A stretch of 64,000 nt of DNA from Agrilactobacillus yilanensis. Its GTDB lineage: Bacteria; Bacillota; Bacilli; Lactobacillales; Lactobacillaceae. The position numbers and the translations under genes were made by a program. The stretch covers positions 1-64,000 of the forward strand of contig NZ_RHOY01000017.1 of NCBI RefSeq assembly GCF_003946725.1, written 5' to 3'. Numbering within the stretch: position 1 is the first letter of the stretch; each line of letters starts with the position of its first letter. Below, piece after piece: positions 21,790 to 33,158 of the stretch. Under the pieces are notes generated by a model. The model did no database searches, was not told the DNA's origin, and worked only from the letters and a program-made list of their open reading frames with translations.

Positions 21790-22452
21790 TTGGGACAAAA
21801 GATTAATCCAATCGGCTTCCGTGTCGGCGTCATCCGTGACTGGGATGCAAAATGGTACGCAGAAAAAGATTTTGCAACTTTCCTTCACGAAGATCTAAGA
21901 ATCCGTAAATATATTGAAAAGCGTTTGATCGATGCTTCTGTATCACAAGTAGAAATCGAACGTGCTGCTAACCGTGTTAATATTTCTATCCACACTGCTA
22001 AACCTGGTATGGTAATTGGTAAAGGTGGTTCTGAAGTAGAAAACCTACGGAAAGAATTAAACAATTTAACAGGTCGTAAAGTTCATATCAACATTATTGA
22101 AATTAAAAAACCTGATTTAGATGCTAAGCTTGTAGGCGAAGGCGTTGCACGTCAATTAGAAGCACGTGTTGCTTTCCGTCGTGCACAAAGACAAGCTATC
22201 CAAAGAACAATTCGTTCTGGCGCTAAAGGGATCAAGATTCAAATTTCAGGCCGTGTAAATGGTGCTGATATTGCGCGTAAAGAATGGCATACAGAAGGTA
22301 CTGTACCTTTGCATACATTACGTGCTGATATTGATTACTCTTGGCAAGAAGCTGCAACAACTTATGGTAAATTAGGTGTTAAAACTTGGATCTACCGGGG
22401 TGAAATTTTACCTGACAAACCTACAAACACAACGGAAGGAGGAAAACGATAA
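21790..22452 (+). CDS. rpsC: 30S ribosomal protein S3
   Basis: S3, 220 residues, mRNA entry site protein. It begins at TTG ([14 protein letters not shown]) behind AAGGAGG and contains the KH-domain GKGG loop in [12 protein letters not shown]. The last base overlaps the ATG of rplP. Confidence 0.97.
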   Translation: MGQKINPIGFRVGVIRDWDAKWYAEKDFATFLHEDLRIRKYIEKRLIDASVSQVEIERAANRVNISIHTAKPGMVIGKGGSEVENLRKELNNLTGRKVHINIIEIKKPDLDAKLVGEGVARQLEARVAFRRAQRQAIQRTIRSGAKGIKIQISGRVNGADIARKEWHTEGTVPLHTLRADIDYSWQEAATTYGKLGVKTWIYRGEILPDKPTNTTEGGKR

Positions 22453-22886
22453 TGCTAGTACCAAAGCGTGTGAAATACCGTCGTGAATTTCGTGGTAAGA
22501 TGCGCGGTGCTGCCAAAGGTGGCAAAGAAGTTAATTTCGGTGAATACGGCTTACAAGCTTTAGAATCTCACTGGATTACTAACCGTCAAATCGAAGCTGC
22601 ACGTATCGCCATGACAAGATATACTAAACGTGGTGGTAAAATCTGGATTAGAATTTTCCCTCATAAGTCATACACTGCTAAAGGCGTTGGTGTACGTATG
22701 GGTTCCGGGAAAGGTGCACCAGCAGGTTGGGTAGCACCAGTAAAACGTGAAAAAATTATGTTTGAAATTGCTGGTGTCTCAGAAGAAACTGCTCGTGAAG
22801 CATTACGCTTAGCTTCAAACAAATTACCAATCAGAACAAAATTTGTTAAGCGTGAGGAAGTAGGTGGCGAATCAGATGAAGGCTAA
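22452..22886 (+). CDS. rplP: 50S ribosomal protein L16
   Basis: L16, 144 residues, placed near the A-site tRNA elbow. It starts [17 protein letters not shown] and contains [16 protein letters not shown], the loop bearing the hydroxylated arginine in other bacteria. It overlaps rpsC at the front and rpmC at the back. Confidence 0.97.
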   Translation: MLVPKRVKYRREFRGKMRGAAKGGKEVNFGEYGLQALESHWITNRQIEAARIAMTRYTKRGGKIWIRIFPHKSYTAKGVGVRMGSGKGAPAGWVAPVKREKIMFEIAGVSEETAREALRLASNKLPIRTKFVKREEVGGESDEG

Positions 22887-23070
22887 AGATATCAAACAAT
22901 TAACCGCTGACGAAATGCTTGCCAAAGAAAAAGAATATAAAGAAGAACTTTTCAACTTGCATTTCCAGCAAGCCACTGGCCAATTGGAAAACACTGCAAG
23001 ATTGAAACAAGTTCGTAAAAATATTGCAAGAATTAAGACAGTCTTGAAACAACAAGAAATCAATAAGTAA
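22876..23070 (+). CDS. rpmC: 50S ribosomal protein L29
   Basis: L29, 64 residues from the ATG at 22876 ([14 protein letters not shown]), with AGGTGG in front; an in-frame GTG at 22864 is less likely. The helical hairpin ends in [15 protein letters not shown]. It overlaps the end of rplP by 11 nt. Confidence 0.95.
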   Translation: MKAKDIKQLTADEMLAKEKEYKEELFNLHFQQATGQLENTARLKQVRKNIARIKTVLKQQEINK

Positions 23071-23091
23071 ACGCGAAAGGAGCGAGAAATT

Positions 23092-23367
23092 TTGAGCGAA
23101 ACAGATACTAAACGTAATAATCGTAAAGTCTATCAAGGTCGTGTCGTTTCTGATAAGACAGATAAGACTATCACAGTTGTTGTTGAAACTTACAAAACAC
23201 ATCCAACGTACGGCAAACGTGTACGCTATTCTAAAAAGTATTATGTACATGATGAAAATAACGAAGCTAAAATCGGCGATGTTGTTCGTATCATGGAAAC
23301 TCGACCATTGTCCAAACTCAAACGCTTCCGTTTACTAGGAATTGTTGAGAAATCTGTTACATTGTAA
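23092..23367 (+). CDS. rpsQ: 30S ribosomal protein S17
   Basis: S17, 91 residues, an OB-fold primary 16S binder. The TTG start follows AAAGGAG. Conserved [19 protein letters not shown] and the C-terminal [11 protein letters not shown] are present. Confidence 0.95.
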   Translation: MSETDTKRNNRKVYQGRVVSDKTDKTITVVVETYKTHPTYGKRVRYSKKYYVHDENNEAKIGDVVRIMETRPLSKLKRFRLLGIVEKSVTL

Positions 23368-23391
23368 TTTTAATGAAGGGAGGCTGCACAA

Positions 23392-23760
23392 GTGATTCAA
23401 CAAGAAAGTCGTTTGAAAGTCGCAGACAACTCTGGTGCTCGTGAAATCTTAACAATTAAGGTTTTAGGTGGCTCTGGCCGTAAGTTCGCCAACATTGGTG
23501 ATATTATCGTTGCTACAGTTAAACAAGCAACACCAGGTGGCGTTGTCAAAAAAGGCGATGTCGTAAAAGCAGTTATCGTTCGCACTAAGTCAGGTGCGCG
23601 TCGTACCGATGGCTCTTATATCAGTTTTGATGAAAATGCAGCTGTTATTATTAACGCCGATAAAAGCCCAAGAGGCACTCGTATCTTTGGCCCAGTCGCA
23701 CGTGAACTACGTGACAATGATTTCATGAAGATTGTCTCATTAGCTCCAGAAGTTCTTTAA
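23392..23760 (+). CDS. rplN: 50S ribosomal protein L14
   Basis: L14, 122 residues, starting at GTG behind GGGAGG. It begins [19 protein letters not shown] and carries the [20 protein letters not shown] end typical of the family. It opens the spc part of the run. Confidence 0.97.
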   Translation: MIQQESRLKVADNSGAREILTIKVLGGSGRKFANIGDIIVATVKQATPGGVVKKGDVVKAVIVRTKSGARRTDGSYISFDENAAVIINADKSPRGTRIFGPVARELRDNDFMKIVSLAPEVL

Positions 23761-23797
23761 TCGTATAAACCTTAACAGATATGGAGGTGTCAGGTGA

Positions 23798-24106
23798 ATG
23801 TATATTAAAACCGGCGATAAAGTCCGTGTTATCAGCGGTAAAGATAAAGGTAAAGAAGGCACTGTTACTAAGGTTTTACCTAAAAAGGATCGCGTCATTG
23901 TAGAAGGTATCAACATGATCAAAAAACATGAAAAACCTTCTAACGCTAATCCAGATGGTGGTATTGCTGATGTTGAAGCAGCAATTCACGTTTCTAACGT
24001 GCAATTATTAGACCCTAAAGATAACAAACCAACACGTATCGGCTTTAAAGACGTAGATGGCAAAAAAGTCCGCGTTGCGAAACGTTCTGGTGAACAAATC
24101 GATTAA
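23798..24106 (+). CDS. rplX: 50S ribosomal protein L24
   Basis: L24, 102 residues, with the KOW motif in [20 protein letters not shown]. The ATG lies behind GGAGGTG; an overlapping GTG just upstream is out of context. Confidence 0.96.
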   Translation: MYIKTGDKVRVISGKDKGKEGTVTKVLPKKDRVIVEGINMIKKHEKPSNANPDGGIADVEAAIHVSNVQLLDPKDNKPTRIGFKDVDGKKVRVAKRSGEQID

Positions 24107-24130
24107 TATCGAAAGGAGGACAAAATTTAA

Positions 24131-24673
24131 ATGGAAAACCGTTTAAAAGAGAAATATAATAAAGAAATTACACCAGCATTAATGGAAAAATTCAATTATA
24201 CATCAGTAATGCAAACACCTAAGATTGAAAAAATCGTTTTGAACATGGGTGTTGGCGATGCCGTATCTAACTCTAAAAACTTAGATCGCGCTGTTGATGA
24301 ATTAACATTAATCTCTGGGCAAAAACCATTGATTACCCGCGCTAAGAAATCTATTGCGGGTTTTCGTTTGCGTGAAGGTATGGCCATCGGCGCCAAAGTA
24401 ACTTTGCGTGGTGAACGTATGTGGGACTTCTTAGACAAGTTGATCAATGTCTCCTTACCAGGCGTTCGTGATTTCCATGGTGTCAGTGCTAAGTCATTTG
24501 ATGGTCGTGGTAATTATACATTAGGTATCAAAGAACAATTGATTTTCCCAGAAATCGATTATGATAAAGTTGAAAAAGTCCGTGGCTTAGATGTTGTTAT
24601 CGTAACAACTGCAAATACTGATGAAGAAGGCTTAGAACTTCTTAAAAAAGTCGGTATGCCATTCGCTAAATAG
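24131..24673 (+). CDS. rplE: 50S ribosomal protein L5
   Basis: L5, 180 residues, binds 5S rRNA. Conserved segments [13 protein letters not shown] and [17 protein letters not shown] are seen. The next gene follows after 12 nt. Confidence 0.97.
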   Translation: MENRLKEKYNKEITPALMEKFNYTSVMQTPKIEKIVLNMGVGDAVSNSKNLDRAVDELTLISGQKPLITRAKKSIAGFRLREGMAIGAKVTLRGERMWDFLDKLINVSLPGVRDFHGVSAKSFDGRGNYTLGIKEQLIFPEIDYDKVEKVRGLDVVIVTTANTDEEGLELLKKVGMPFAK

Positions 24674-24685
24674 GGAGGTTCCACA

Positions 24686-24871
24686 TTGGCTAAAAAATCT
24701 CTAGTTGCAAAGAATAAGAGACCGGCTAAATATTCTACTCAAGAATACACTCGTTGTGAACGTTGCGGCCGTCCTCATTCTGTTTATCGCAAATTTAAAT
24801 TATGCCGTGTTTGCCTACGTGAGTTAGCTCATAAAGGTCAAATTCCTGGCATGAAAAAAGCAAGTTGGTAA
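24686..24871 (+). CDS. rpsZ: 30S ribosomal protein S14, zinc-binding type Z
   Basis: Short (61-residue) S14 starting at TTG behind GGGAGG. It keeps both CxxC zinc pairs, CERCG and CRVCL, so it is the C+ form. Many Firmicutes carry a second, zinc-free rpsN elsewhere; none is in this window. Confidence 0.95.
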   Translation: MAKKSLVAKNKRPAKYSTQEYTRCERCGRPHSVYRKFKLCRVCLRELAHKGQIPGMKKASW

Positions 24872-24898
24872 AATTCAAATAAAAGGAGGAAACGCAAT

Positions 24899-25297
24899 AT
24901 GTCTCTTACTGATCCGATTGCTGATTACTTAACACGTATCCGTAATGCAAACATGGTTAGACATGATTCTTTAGATGTTCCTGCATCTAGAGTTAAAACA
25001 GCTTTAACTGAAATCTTGAAGCGTGAAGGTTTCATCCGTGATTACGAAGTAATTGAAGATGATAAACAAGGCGTCATTCGCATTTTCTTAAAATATGGTA
25101 AAAATGACGAACGTGTTATCACAGGTTTAAAACGTATTTCAAAACCAGGTCTAAGAAGTTATGTTAAAGCTGATGACGTACCTAAGGTCTTAAATGGTTT
25201 AGGTATCGCTATTATCTCTACTTCTACTGGTATTATTACAGATAAAGAAGCTCGCCAAAAGAACGTCGGCGGCGAAGTATTAGCTTATATTTGGTAA
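24899..25297 (+). CDS. rpsH: 30S ribosomal protein S8
   Basis: S8, 132 residues, the translational autoregulator of spc operons in other bacteria. It starts [17 protein letters not shown] and ends with the [19 protein letters not shown]-type tail ([10 protein letters not shown]). ATG after AGGAGG. Confidence 0.97.
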   Translation: MSLTDPIADYLTRIRNANMVRHDSLDVPASRVKTALTEILKREGFIRDYEVIEDDKQGVIRIFLKYGKNDERVITGLKRISKPGLRSYVKADDVPKVLNGLGIAIISTSTGIITDKEARQKNVGGEVLAYIW

Positions 25298-25316
25298 TTC
25301 GAGGAGGTGTTATTAA

Positions 25317-25847
25317 GTGAGTCGTATTGGTTATAAAGCTATAGACTTGCCTGAAAATGTAACAGTTACAAATGAAGGCGAGAATTATACAGTTAAAGGC
25401 CCTAAAGGTGAATTAACTCGACACTTTGATCCAGCAATTACAATCAAACAAGAAGGTCAAGAAATCAAACTTGATCGTCCAAATGATTCTTATAAAGCTT
25501 TACACGGTACTATGCGTGCAAACTTGCACAACATGATTATCGGTGTAACAGAAGGCTATTCTAAGAAATTGTCACTGATCGGTGTTGGTTATCGTGCACA
25601 ACTTAAAGGTACTAAGTTAGTCTTAAACGTAGGCTACTCACACCCAGTTGAAATGGATGCACCTAAAGGCATTAAAGTAGAAGTTCCATCAAACACTGAA
25701 ATCACAATTAGTGGTATTAGTAAACAAGTTGTCGGTGAATTTTCCGCGAAGATTCGCGCCGTTCGCCCACCAGAACCTTACAAGGGTAAAGGTATTCGTT
25801 ATGTTGACGAATATGTCCGTCGTAAGGAAGGTAAGACAGGTAAGTAA
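25317..25847 (+). CDS. rplF: 50S ribosomal protein L6
   Basis: L6, 176 residues, made of two similar half-domains. It begins [15 protein letters not shown] from a GTG start and ends [16 protein letters not shown] plus a basic tail. GAGGTG lies upstream. Confidence 0.97.
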   Translation: MSRIGYKAIDLPENVTVTNEGENYTVKGPKGELTRHFDPAITIKQEGQEIKLDRPNDSYKALHGTMRANLHNMIIGVTEGYSKKLSLIGVGYRAQLKGTKLVLNVGYSHPVEMDAPKGIKVEVPSNTEITISGISKQVVGEFSAKIRAVRPPEPYKGKGIRYVDEYVRRKEGKTGK

Positions 25848-25887
25848 TGCAGCATAGCGCTGACTATATATTTAGAGGTGAAAAGTT

Positions 25888-26247
25888 TTGATTACAAAAC
25901 CAGATAAGAATAAAACACGTCAAAAACGTCATATGCGTGTCCGTAACAAAATCTCTGGTACTGCTGAGCGCCCACGCTTGAACGTATTCCGTTCTAACAA
26001 AAACATCTACGCGCAATTAATTGATGACGTAGCGGGTGTGACGCTAGTCAGTGCCTCCACGTTAGATAAAGATCTTGATGCAAAAGGAACTAAAACTGAA
26101 CAAGCACAAGCGGTTGGTACTTTAATTGCCAAACGGGCTGAAGAAAAAGGTTTGAAAGAAGTTGTCTTCGATAGAGGCGGCTACTTATACCACGGCCGTG
26201 TGCAAGCTTTAGCTGACGCTGCAAGAGAAAATGGTTTAGAATTCTAA
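25888..26247 (+). CDS. rplR: 50S ribosomal protein L18
   Basis: L18, 119 residues, 5S rRNA binding. TTG start behind AGAGGTG. The conserved [16 protein letters not shown] and [12 protein letters not shown] segments are present. Confidence 0.96.
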   Translation: MITKPDKNKTRQKRHMRVRNKISGTAERPRLNVFRSNKNIYAQLIDDVAGVTLVSASTLDKDLDAKGTKTEQAQAVGTLIAKRAEEKGLKEVVFDRGGYLYHGRVQALADAARENGLEF

Positions 26248-26266
26248 TAAAGGAGGTTAACTGTCA

Positions 26267-26770
26267 ATGGCATCATATATTGATCCAACACATTTAGATT
26301 TAGAAGATCGCGTTGTTTCTATTAACCGTGTAACCAAAGTTGTCAAAGGTGGCCGTCGCTTACGTTTCGCAGCAATCGTTATTGTTGGCGATAAAGCCGG
26401 TCATGTGGGCTTTGGTACTGGTAAAGCACAAGAAGTTCCTGAAGCTATTCGTAAAGCCGCAGATGCAGCTAAAAAGAATTTGATTGAAGTACCAATCGTT
26501 GGTACAACTATTCCTCACGAAGTAATCGGTCGCTATGATGCAGGTCGTATCATGTTAAAACCTGCTGAAGCCGGTTCTGGTGTTGCTGCTGGTGGTGCTG
26601 TTCGTGCCGTCATGGAATTAAGTGGTGTGGCTGATGTTACTAGTAAGTCACTAGGTCGTAACACACCAATTAATGTTATTCGCGCAACGATGGAAGCTTT
26701 GAAGGAATTGAAGACTGCTTCTGAAGTTGCTGCACTTCGTGGCATTTCTGTTGAAAGTTTAGAAGGCTAG
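26267..26770 (+). CDS. rpsE: 30S ribosomal protein S5
   Basis: S5, 167 residues, decoding-accuracy protein. The N-terminal double-stranded RNA-binding motif ([17 protein letters not shown]) includes the spectinomycin-contact loop, and the C-terminal domain has [21 protein letters not shown] after AGGAGG. Confidence 0.97.
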   Translation: MASYIDPTHLDLEDRVVSINRVTKVVKGGRRLRFAAIVIVGDKAGHVGFGTGKAQEVPEAIRKAADAAKKNLIEVPIVGTTIPHEVIGRYDAGRIMLKPAEAGSGVAAGGAVRAVMELSGVADVTSKSLGRNTPINVIRATMEALKELKTASEVAALRGISVESLEG

Positions 26771-26782
26771 GAGGTCAGACGA

Positions 26783-26968
26783 ATGGCTCAATTAAAAATT
26801 ACATTAAGACGCAGTGCGGCTCACCGCATTCCTTCTCAACGTCAAATCGTTAAGGAATTAGGTTTAGGTCGTATTAGTAGTTCTGTTATTAAGCCTGACG
26901 ATGCTGCAACACGTGGTGCAATTTTGAAAATTGCGCACTTAGTTAGTGTCGAAGTTGTTGAAGGTTAA
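26783..26968 (+). CDS. rpmD: 50S ribosomal protein L30
   Basis: L30, 61 residues, start [15 protein letters not shown]. The short gap of 12 nt after rpsE and the AGGAGGT site indicate coupling. Confidence 0.96.
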   Translation: MAQLKITLRRSAAHRIPSQRQIVKELGLGRISSSVIKPDDAATRGAILKIAHLVSVEVVEG

Positions 26969-26999
26969 TCATTTTTTTGTCAAGGAGGTGTAGACTTAA

Positions 27000-27440
27000 A
27001 TGAAATTACATGAATTGCAAGCTAGTGAAGGTTCTCGTCATAACCGCAAACGTGTTGGTCGTGGGACTTCTTCTGGTACTGGTAAAACAGCAGGTCGTGG
27101 TCAAAAAGGTTTATTGGCACGTTCCGGTGGTAAAACTCGTCTAGGTTTCGAAGGTGGCCAAATGCCATTGTACAGACGTATGCCAAAACGTGGTTTTAAC
27201 AACATTAACCGCAAAGAATACGCTGTTATCAACATTCAAGATCTTAACAGATTTGATGCTGGTACAGAAATCACACCAGAATTCTTACACGAAAATGGTG
27301 TTATCAAAAACACGAAATCAGGAGTTAAGTTACTTGCTAAGGGTGAATTGAATACTAAGTTAGATATCAAAGTAAATCAATTCTCTCAAGCTGCGAAAGA
27401 AGCAGTTGAAGCTGCTGGCGGCACCATTGAGGTGATTTAA
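27000..27440 (+). CDS. rplO: 50S ribosomal protein L15
   Basis: L15, 146 residues, with the glycine/arginine-rich N-terminal extension [20 protein letters not shown] that threads into 23S rRNA. secY begins at the very next base, so the two are translationally coupled. Confidence 0.97.
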   Translation: MKLHELQASEGSRHNRKRVGRGTSSGTGKTAGRGQKGLLARSGGKTRLGFEGGQMPLYRRMPKRGFNNINRKEYAVINIQDLNRFDAGTEITPEFLHENGVIKNTKSGVKLLAKGELNTKLDIKVNQFSQAAKEAVEAAGGTIEVI

Positions 27441-28739
27441 TTGTTCAAAACATTGAGAGATGCTTTTAAGGTTAAAGAAATTCGTAACCGAATCCTATTT
27501 ACCCTGGGCATTTTAATCATTTATCAACTGGGTACGCAAATTACGGTACCTGGTGTAAATGCTAAAGCTTTGAACTCAATTGGTCAGACAGGTTTTATTT
27601 CCCTTTTAGATACTGTTAGTGGTGGTGGGTTGAGTAACTACTCAGTTTTCTCAATGGGGGTTTCGCCATACATCACTGCACAAATCGTCATTCAACTGCT
27701 GCAAATGGACATTGTGCCTAAGTTTGTTGAATGGAGTAAACAAGGGGAAGTGGGCCGACGGAAGTTAAATCAGGTGACGCGTTATTTAACAATCGCCTTA
27801 GCTTTTGTTCAGTCTATTGGGATTACCGCAGGGTTTAATGCACTGAGCAGTATTGGCTTAGTTAAAAACCCTGGAGTTAAAACCTTTATTATTATTGGTA
27901 TCATCTTAACGGGTGGTACGATGTTGCTTACTTGGATGGGTGAACAAATCACAGATCGTGGCTTAGGTAATGGGGTTACAATGATTATCTTTGGTGGGAT
28001 TATTGCGCGTTTACCATCTGGGGCTTACCAACTTTACCGCGAACAAGTTGTTAATGCTGGTCGTGGTGAACAATGGAAAGGCTGGCTGTTTTTAGCAATA
28101 CTAGTTATAGCAGTCTTAGCAATTGTCACTTTTGTAACATATGTTCAGCAAGCAAATCGTAAGATTCCAATTCGGTATACTCGCCGTGTTGTTGGTGGCG
28201 GCAGTGAATCATTCTTACCGCTTAAAATAAATGTTGCTGGGGTTATTCCAGTAATTTTTGCCAGTTCCTTTATTGTTATGCCGTCCACTATTTTGTTAGT
28301 ATTTCAAAATAACCATAGTGAAGATACTTGGTTCCAGATCTTGAAAAGTATTTTCAGTATGCAAACCACGCCAGGCGCGATCTTATATACGGTCTTAATT
28401 ATCTTGTTTACGTTCTTCTACGCTTTTGTTCAGGTTAATCCAGAAAAAGTTGCTGAGAATTTACAAAAACAAGGTAGTTATATTCCAAGTGTTTGGCCAG
28501 GTAAGGCTACTGAAAAGTATATATCTCAAATGTTAATGAAATTGTCTACTGTTGGTTCACTTTTCTTAGGTATCGTTGCCTTGCTGCCACAATTGGCGAC
28601 TAATATTTGGGGTTTACCTCAATCTATTGGTTTAGGCGGTACAAGTTTATTGATCGTCGTACAAGCTGCAATTGAAACAAACCGGCAATTAAATGGTTTG
28701 TTGATGAAACGTGAATACGCCGGATTTATCCGAAACTAA
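27441..28739 (+). CDS. secY: Protein translocase subunit SecY
   Basis: Central channel of the Sec translocon, 432 residues with ten hydrophobic segments. Family signatures include [23 protein letters not shown] (TM2 region) and the cytoplasmic loop [11 protein letters not shown]. The TTG start immediately follows the rplO stop, and its Shine-Dalgarno (GAGGTG) lies inside rplO. Confidence 0.97.
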   Translation: MFKTLRDAFKVKEIRNRILFTLGILIIYQLGTQITVPGVNAKALNSIGQTGFISLLDTVSGGGLSNYSVFSMGVSPYITAQIVIQLLQMDIVPKFVEWSKQGEVGRRKLNQVTRYLTIALAFVQSIGITAGFNALSSIGLVKNPGVKTFIIIGIILTGGTMLLTWMGEQITDRGLGNGVTMIIFGGIIARLPSGAYQLYREQVVNAGRGEQWKGWLFLAILVIAVLAIVTFVTYVQQANRKIPIRYTRRVVGGGSESFLPLKINVAGVIPVIFASSFIVMPSTILLVFQNNHSEDTWFQILKSIFSMQTTPGAILYTVLIILFTFFYAFVQVNPEKVAENLQKQGSYIPSVWPGKATEKYISQMLMKLSTVGSLFLGIVALLPQLATNIWGLPQSIGLGGTSLLIVVQAAIETNRQLNGLLMKREYAGFIRN

Positions 28740-28752
28740 GGAGTACAATAAA

Positions 28753-29406
28753 ATGAATTTAATTTTAATGGGATTACCTGGTGCCGGGAAAGGCACACAA
28801 GCTGAAAGAATCGTAGATACTTATCACATTCAACATATTTCTACAGGGGATATGTTCCGTGATGCTATGGCTAACAAAACAGAGATCGGTTTAAAAGCTA
28901 AAGCTTATATTGATCAAGGTAACTTAGTACCTGATGAAATTACTGAAGCAATCGTAAAAGAACGCTTAACACAAAAAGATACTGATGCGGGTTATATGTT
29001 GGATGGTTTTCCAAGAACAATCGAACAAGCCCAGGCTTTAGAAGATATCACTGCAGAATTGAACAAACCAATTGATGCAGTTATCAATATTGATGTTGAT
29101 CCTAAAGCACTTGTTGATCGGTTATCTGGCCGTTTTATTTGTAAAAATTGTGGTGCAACTTACCACAAGCTTTATAATCCACCTAAGGTTGAAGGGACTT
29201 GTGATCGCTGCGGCCATCATGAATTCTTCCAACGCGAAGATGACAAGCCAGAAACTGTCAAGAATCGCTTGGATGTGAATATTAAGATGAATACTCCTTT
29301 AATTGACTTTTATAAAGCAAAAGGTTTATTGTATACTGTCAATGGTCAACAAGATATTGATGATGTGTTCAAGGAAATAACTGAAATCTTAGCGAAGTTA
29401 AACTAA
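28753..29406 (+). CDS. adk: Adenylate kinase
   Basis: Cytosolic ATP:AMP phosphotransferase, 217 residues from the ATG at 28753 (AAGGAG upstream; an in-frame ATG inside secY is rejected). The P-loop is [10 protein letters not shown] and the lid is the long zinc type with CKNCGATYH and CDRCG. The arginines in [10 protein letters not shown] and GRF are in place. Confidence 0.97.
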   Translation: MNLILMGLPGAGKGTQAERIVDTYHIQHISTGDMFRDAMANKTEIGLKAKAYIDQGNLVPDEITEAIVKERLTQKDTDAGYMLDGFPRTIEQAQALEDITAELNKPIDAVINIDVDPKALVDRLSGRFICKNCGATYHKLYNPPKVEGTCDRCGHHEFFQREDDKPETVKNRLDVNIKMNTPLIDFYKAKGLLYTVNGQQDIDDVFKEITEILAKLN

Positions 29407-29424
29407 TTCTTATAATCGAATTGG

Positions 29425-29452
29425 TTGTAAAATATTTGTAATATGGTATACT
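29425..29452 (+). promoter_or_regulatory. Internal promoter before infA
   Basis: TTGTAA and TATACT are spaced by 16 nt between adk and infA. The downstream leader has a GGTGAG/CTCACC hairpin (about 29472-29492) with a short T-run, which could act as a weak attenuator. Confidence 0.55.
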
Positions 29453-29529
29453 AACTCGGTATGACACGGCGGTGAGTGCTGAGGCTCTCACCATTTTTAT
29501 GCGTTCAGTTTTATAAGGAGGTTTATGGC

Positions 29530-29748
29530 TTGGCTAAAGATGATGTTATTGAAGTTGAAGGCAAAGTAATCGATACTTTACCTAATGCTATGTTTAAAGT
29601 TGAATTGGAAAATGGCGCAACAATTTTGGCACATGTCTCTGGTAAAATCAGAATGCATTACATTCGAATTTTACCAGGTGACCGTGTAACAGTTGAATTA
29701 TCACCTTATGACTTAACTAAAGGCAGAATCACGTATCGCTTTAAATAA
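29530..29748 (+). CDS. infA: Translation initiation factor IF-1
   Basis: IF-1, exactly 72 residues from the TTG at 29530 ([20 protein letters not shown]), an OB-fold protein binding the 30S A site. AGGAGG lies 8 nt before the TTG; the frame is open further upstream without a good start. It is preceded by its own promoter. Confidence 0.95.
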   Translation: MAKDDVIEVEGKVIDTLPNAMFKVELENGATILAHVSGKIRMHYIRILPGDRVTVELSPYDLTKGRITYRFK

Positions 29749-29786
29749 GTCAGTTAGGATGCATCTTTATAAAGGAGGATGTCGTA

Positions 29787-29903
29787 ATGAAAGTAAGACC
29801 ATCAGTAAAACCAATGTGTGAACATTGTAAAGTTATTAAAAGAAAAGGCCGTGTTATGGTAATTTGTTCTGCAAATCCAAAACACAAACAACGTCAAGGT
29901 TAA
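29787..29903 (+). CDS. rpmJ: 50S ribosomal protein L36
   Basis: A 38-residue protein [15 protein letters not shown]... with the zinc ligands C, C, C and H ([20 protein letters not shown]), so it is the C+ form. The ATG follows AAAGGAGG. It sits in its normal place between infA and rpsM. Confidence 0.96.
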   Translation: MKVRPSVKPMCEHCKVIKRKGRVMVICSANPKHKQRQG

Positions 29904-29928
29904 TATTTAATAAATAGGAGGTGGCAAT

Positions 29929-30294
29929 ATGGCTCGTATTGCTGGTATTGATTTACCTAAAGACAAACGCATCGTAATTGCGTTAACTTATATCTATGGT
30001 ATTGGCAACACTACTGCTCAAGAAATCTTAGCTAAAGCTGAAGTTTCTGAAGATATTCGTACAAGTGAACTAACACCTGATCAAGAAGACAAGATCCGTG
30101 CAGTTGTTGATAACTACCGTATCGAAGGTGACTTACGTCGCCAAACTAGCTTGGACATCAAACGTCTACAAGAAATTGGTTCTTATCGTGGGATGCGTCA
30201 CCGTCGTGGCTTACCTGTTCGGGGACAAAACACTAAGAATAATGCTCGGACTCGTAAAGGTCCTAAGGTTTCCATCGCTGGGAAGAAGAAATAA
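29929..30294 (+). CDS. rpsM: 30S ribosomal protein S13
   Basis: S13, 121 residues, at the subunit interface. It starts [14 protein letters not shown] and ends with the basic [15 protein letters not shown] tail. ATG after AGGAGG. First gene of the alpha part. Confidence 0.97.
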   Translation: MARIAGIDLPKDKRIVIALTYIYGIGNTTAQEILAKAEVSEDIRTSELTPDQEDKIRAVVDNYRIEGDLRRQTSLDIKRLQEIGSYRGMRHRRGLPVRGQNTKNNARTRKGPKVSIAGKKK

Positions 30295-30319
30295 TAGACA
30301 AAGGAGGTTTGATTAACTA

Positions 30320-30709
30320 ATGGCAACAAGAAAATCATCTCGCAAACGCCGCGTTCGTAAGAATATTGAATCTGGTGTTGCTCACATTCATTCAACTTTT
30401 AATAACACTTTAGTTATGATCACTGATATGCAAGGCAACGCTGTTGCATGGTCATCAGCTGGTGCATTAGGTTTTAAAGGTAGTCGTAAATCTACACCAT
30501 TTGCTGCACAAATGGCTGCAGAAGCTGCTGCTAAGGAATCTATGGAACATGGCATGAAGTCTGTAGAGGTTGCGGTTAAAGGCCCAGGTTCTGGTCGTGA
30601 AGCTGCAATTCGTTCACTTCAAGCTACAGGTTTGGAAGTAACAGCTATTCGTGACGTTACACCGGTACCCCATAATGGTTCTCGTCCACCAAAACGTCGT
30701 CGTGTTTAG
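30320..30709 (+). CDS. rpsK: 30S ribosomal protein S11
   Basis: S11, 129 residues, platform protein. Conserved [18 protein letters not shown] and the C-terminal [12 protein letters not shown] are present. The start ATG follows AAAGGAGG. Confidence 0.97.
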   Translation: MATRKSSRKRRVRKNIESGVAHIHSTFNNTLVMITDMQGNAVAWSSAGALGFKGSRKSTPFAAQMAAEAAAKESMEHGMKSVEVAVKGPGSGREAAIRSLQATGLEVTAIRDVTPVPHNGSRPPKRRRV

Positions 30710-30793
30710 TTGGGTGCGGTTATAGATTGTCAATATTATTTCTAAACGTAAATCTGATAAACACTGTTCATTTCGAAAGGGGTACTGACAAGA

Positions 30794-31732
30794 ATGATCG
30801 AATTTGAAAAGCCAACGATTGCTAAGGTTGATGAAAGCATTAATTACGGAAAGTTCGTTATCGAGCCTTTAGAACGTGGTTATGGGACAACATTAGGGAA
30901 CTCTCTTAGAAGAATTCTACTTTCATCATTACCTGGAGCTGCCGTCTCCAGTATTCAAATTGACGGTGTACTTCACGAGTTTTCAACTATCAATGGCGTT
31001 CTTGAAGATGTGACACAGATCATCTTAAACATTAAAAAGCTGGCTCTTAAATCTCATAGTGAAGATGAAAGAACAGTTGAAATTGATGTTGAAGGCCCTG
31101 CTAAGGTAACTGCAGCTGATATTATGACGGATAGTGACATTGAAGTCCTTAATCCTGAACAATATATCTGCACAATTGCCGAAGGTGGACACTTTCACGT
31201 TCGAATGATGGTGAGACAAGGTCGTGGGTATGTGCCTGCTGATCAAAATAAGACAGATGACATGCCTATTGGTGTTTTACCAATTGATTCTATCTTTACC
31301 CCAATCGATCGTGTAAATTATCAAGTTGAAAGCACTCGAGTTGGAAAACGTAATGATTTTGACAAACTAACACTTGATGTTTGGACGAATGGTTCAATTA
31401 ATCCACGTGAAGCGATTAGTTTGGCAGCTAAAATTTTAACGGATCATCTTAACATCTTTGTGAACTTGACTGATGAAGCTAAAAACACTGAAGTCATGGT
31501 TGAAAAAGAAGAAACCCACAAAGAAAAAATGTTAGAGATGACAATTGAAGAATTGGATCTATCGGTTCGTTCTTACAATTGCTTGAAACGTGCTGGGATC
31601 AATACTGTTCAAGAGCTTACAAATAAGACAGAAGCAGATATGATGAAGGTACGTAACTTGGGACGCAAATCTCTAGAAGAAGTTAAAAATAAATTAAATG
31701 ATTTAGGTTTATCCTTAAAACAAGAAGATTAA
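30794..31732 (+). CDS. rpoA: DNA-directed RNA polymerase subunit alpha
   Basis: Alpha subunit, 312 residues. The N-terminal dimerisation domain includes [23 protein letters not shown]. After a flexible acidic linker, the C-terminal domain that contacts promoter UP elements has the helix-hairpin-helix [12 protein letters not shown] and [15 protein letters not shown]. rplQ follows after 21 nt. Confidence 0.97.
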   Translation: MIEFEKPTIAKVDESINYGKFVIEPLERGYGTTLGNSLRRILLSSLPGAAVSSIQIDGVLHEFSTINGVLEDVTQIILNIKKLALKSHSEDERTVEIDVEGPAKVTAADIMTDSDIEVLNPEQYICTIAEGGHFHVRMMVRQGRGYVPADQNKTDDMPIGVLPIDSIFTPIDRVNYQVESTRVGKRNDFDKLTLDVWTNGSINPREAISLAAKILTDHLNIFVNLTDEAKNTEVMVEKEETHKEKMLEMTIEELDLSVRSYNCLKRAGINTVQELTNKTEADMMKVRNLGRKSLEEVKNKLNDLGLSLKQED

Positions 31733-31753
31733 CGACAAAAGGAGGGTTAAATA

Positions 31754-32134
31754 ATGGGTTATCGTAAATTAGGTCGTGCCTCTGCACAACGAAAAGCGAT
31801 GCTACGCGATTTAACTACTGATTTAATTATCAACGAACGCATTGTTACAACTGAAACACGTGCAAAGGAAATCCGCAAGACGGTTGAAAAAATGATTACT
31901 TTAGGCAAACGTGGCGATTTACACGCTCGTCGTCAAGCTGCAGCTTACTTACGTGATGAAATTGCTGATATCCGTGAAGAAGATGAAAGTGTTGTAATTC
32001 AATCTGCTTTACAAAAATTATTCAGTGATGTTGCACCACGTTATGCTGACCGCCAAGGTGGCTACACACGTATTATGAAAACACAACCTCGTCGTGGTGA
32101 CGGCGCACCAATGGCTATCATTGAGTTTGTGTAA
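31754..32134 (+). CDS. rplQ: 50S ribosomal protein L17
   Basis: L17, 126 residues, starting [20 protein letters not shown] and ending in [22 protein letters not shown]-type sequence ([14 protein letters not shown]). It is the last ribosomal gene of the run; a probable terminator lies downstream. Confidence 0.97.
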   Translation: MGYRKLGRASAQRKAMLRDLTTDLIINERIVTTETRAKEIRKTVEKMITLGKRGDLHARRQAAAYLRDEIADIREEDESVVIQSALQKLFSDVAPRYADRQGGYTRIMKTQPRRGDGAPMAIIEFV

Positions 32135-32217
32135 GGCAACAAAATAGTTTTAACTAATTGATCATTCCATTGATGATAGAGCGTTACGATGATGGGTCAA
32201 ACCAAGTCTAGCTCGAA

Positions 32218-32256
32218 AGCATTTGTAAAAATGTTTCATCTGCGAATGATTTTTTT
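32218..32256 (+). terminator. Probable terminator between rplQ and ecfA1
   Basis: CATTTGT and GCGAATG can pair imperfectly and are followed by seven T. A TATCAT hexamer at about 32290 suggests a separate promoter for the ecf genes. Confidence 0.4.
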
Positions 32257-32324
32257 GTACTCTGATTTCTAGCAAACTGGGATTGTGGTATCATGTTACT
32301 AAAATTTATTTTAAGGACAAAGCT

Positions 32325-33158
32325 ATGAACAGTATTGAAGTTAAGGATTTAAATTATCGCTATACTAAAGATGGCGAAGATGTACTGCAAAATATTAACT
32401 TTACCGTTGCCGCCGGAGAATGGATCGCAATAGTTGGTCATAATGGCAGTGGTAAGAGCACCTTGACCCGTAATTTAAACGGTCTTTTAGCGCCTACCAA
32501 AGGCGAAGTTATCATTGATGGTCAATTGCTGTCAGAAGCGACTGTTTGGGATATACGGCGCAAGATTGGGATCGTTTTTCAAAATCCGGACAATCAATTT
32601 GTCGGGGCTACTGTAGAAGACGATGTGGCTTTTGGTTTAGAAAATCGGCAGATTCCTTTTGAAACCATGCATGAACGGGTAGCGGCAGCATTAGCAGCGG
32701 TGAATATGACGAATTATGCGCAAAAAGAACCAGCAAGGCTATCTGGCGGTCAAAAACAACGGGTCGCTTTAGCTGGTGTAATTGCCATAAATCCTGAAAT
32801 TATTATTTTAGATGAGGCAACCAGTATGCTAGATCCTCAGGGTCGACAAGACATTATACATATTGTCCAAGACCTGCAAAAACAGACTAAAAATACGGTG
32901 TTATCAATCACCCATGACTTGGAAGAAGCCGCTTTAGCGGATCGAATCTTAGTAATGGAGGGCGGCCATTTAATTGCTTCAGGGACACCAAGAGAGATTT
33001 TCTCTCAGCATGAGCTATTGCAAGAAGCTGGACTAACCTTGCCTTTTGCCATGGATTTAGCCGTGAAATTGAATCAAGCTGGTATTAAGTTGCCAGGTAC
33101 TTTTTTAAGCTCAAAGGAGTTGATCCAACAATTATGGACATTACGTTCAAAAATGTGA
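32325..33158 (+). CDS. ecfA1: ECF transporter ATPase EcfA1
   Basis: ABC ATPase of the energy-coupling-factor vitamin/metal transporters, 277 residues from the ATG at 32325 with AAGGA upstream (the frame is open to 32283). Walker A GHNGSGKST, signature LSGGQKQRV and Walker B IIILDEATSML are present; the alanine after LDE is typical of EcfA1. It overlaps ecfA2 by 25 nt. No substrate-binding S component is encoded here, so it serves S components elsewhere (group II ECF). Confidence 0.95.
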   Translation: MNSIEVKDLNYRYTKDGEDVLQNINFTVAAGEWIAIVGHNGSGKSTLTRNLNGLLAPTKGEVIIDGQLLSEATVWDIRRKIGIVFQNPDNQFVGATVEDDVAFGLENRQIPFETMHERVAAALAAVNMTNYAQKEPARLSGGQKQRVALAGVIAINPEIIILDEATSMLDPQGRQDIIHIVQDLQKQTKNTVLSITHDLEEAALADRILVMEGGHLIASGTPREIFSQHELLQEAGLTLPFAMDLAVKLNQAGIKLPGTFLSSKELIQQLWTLRSKM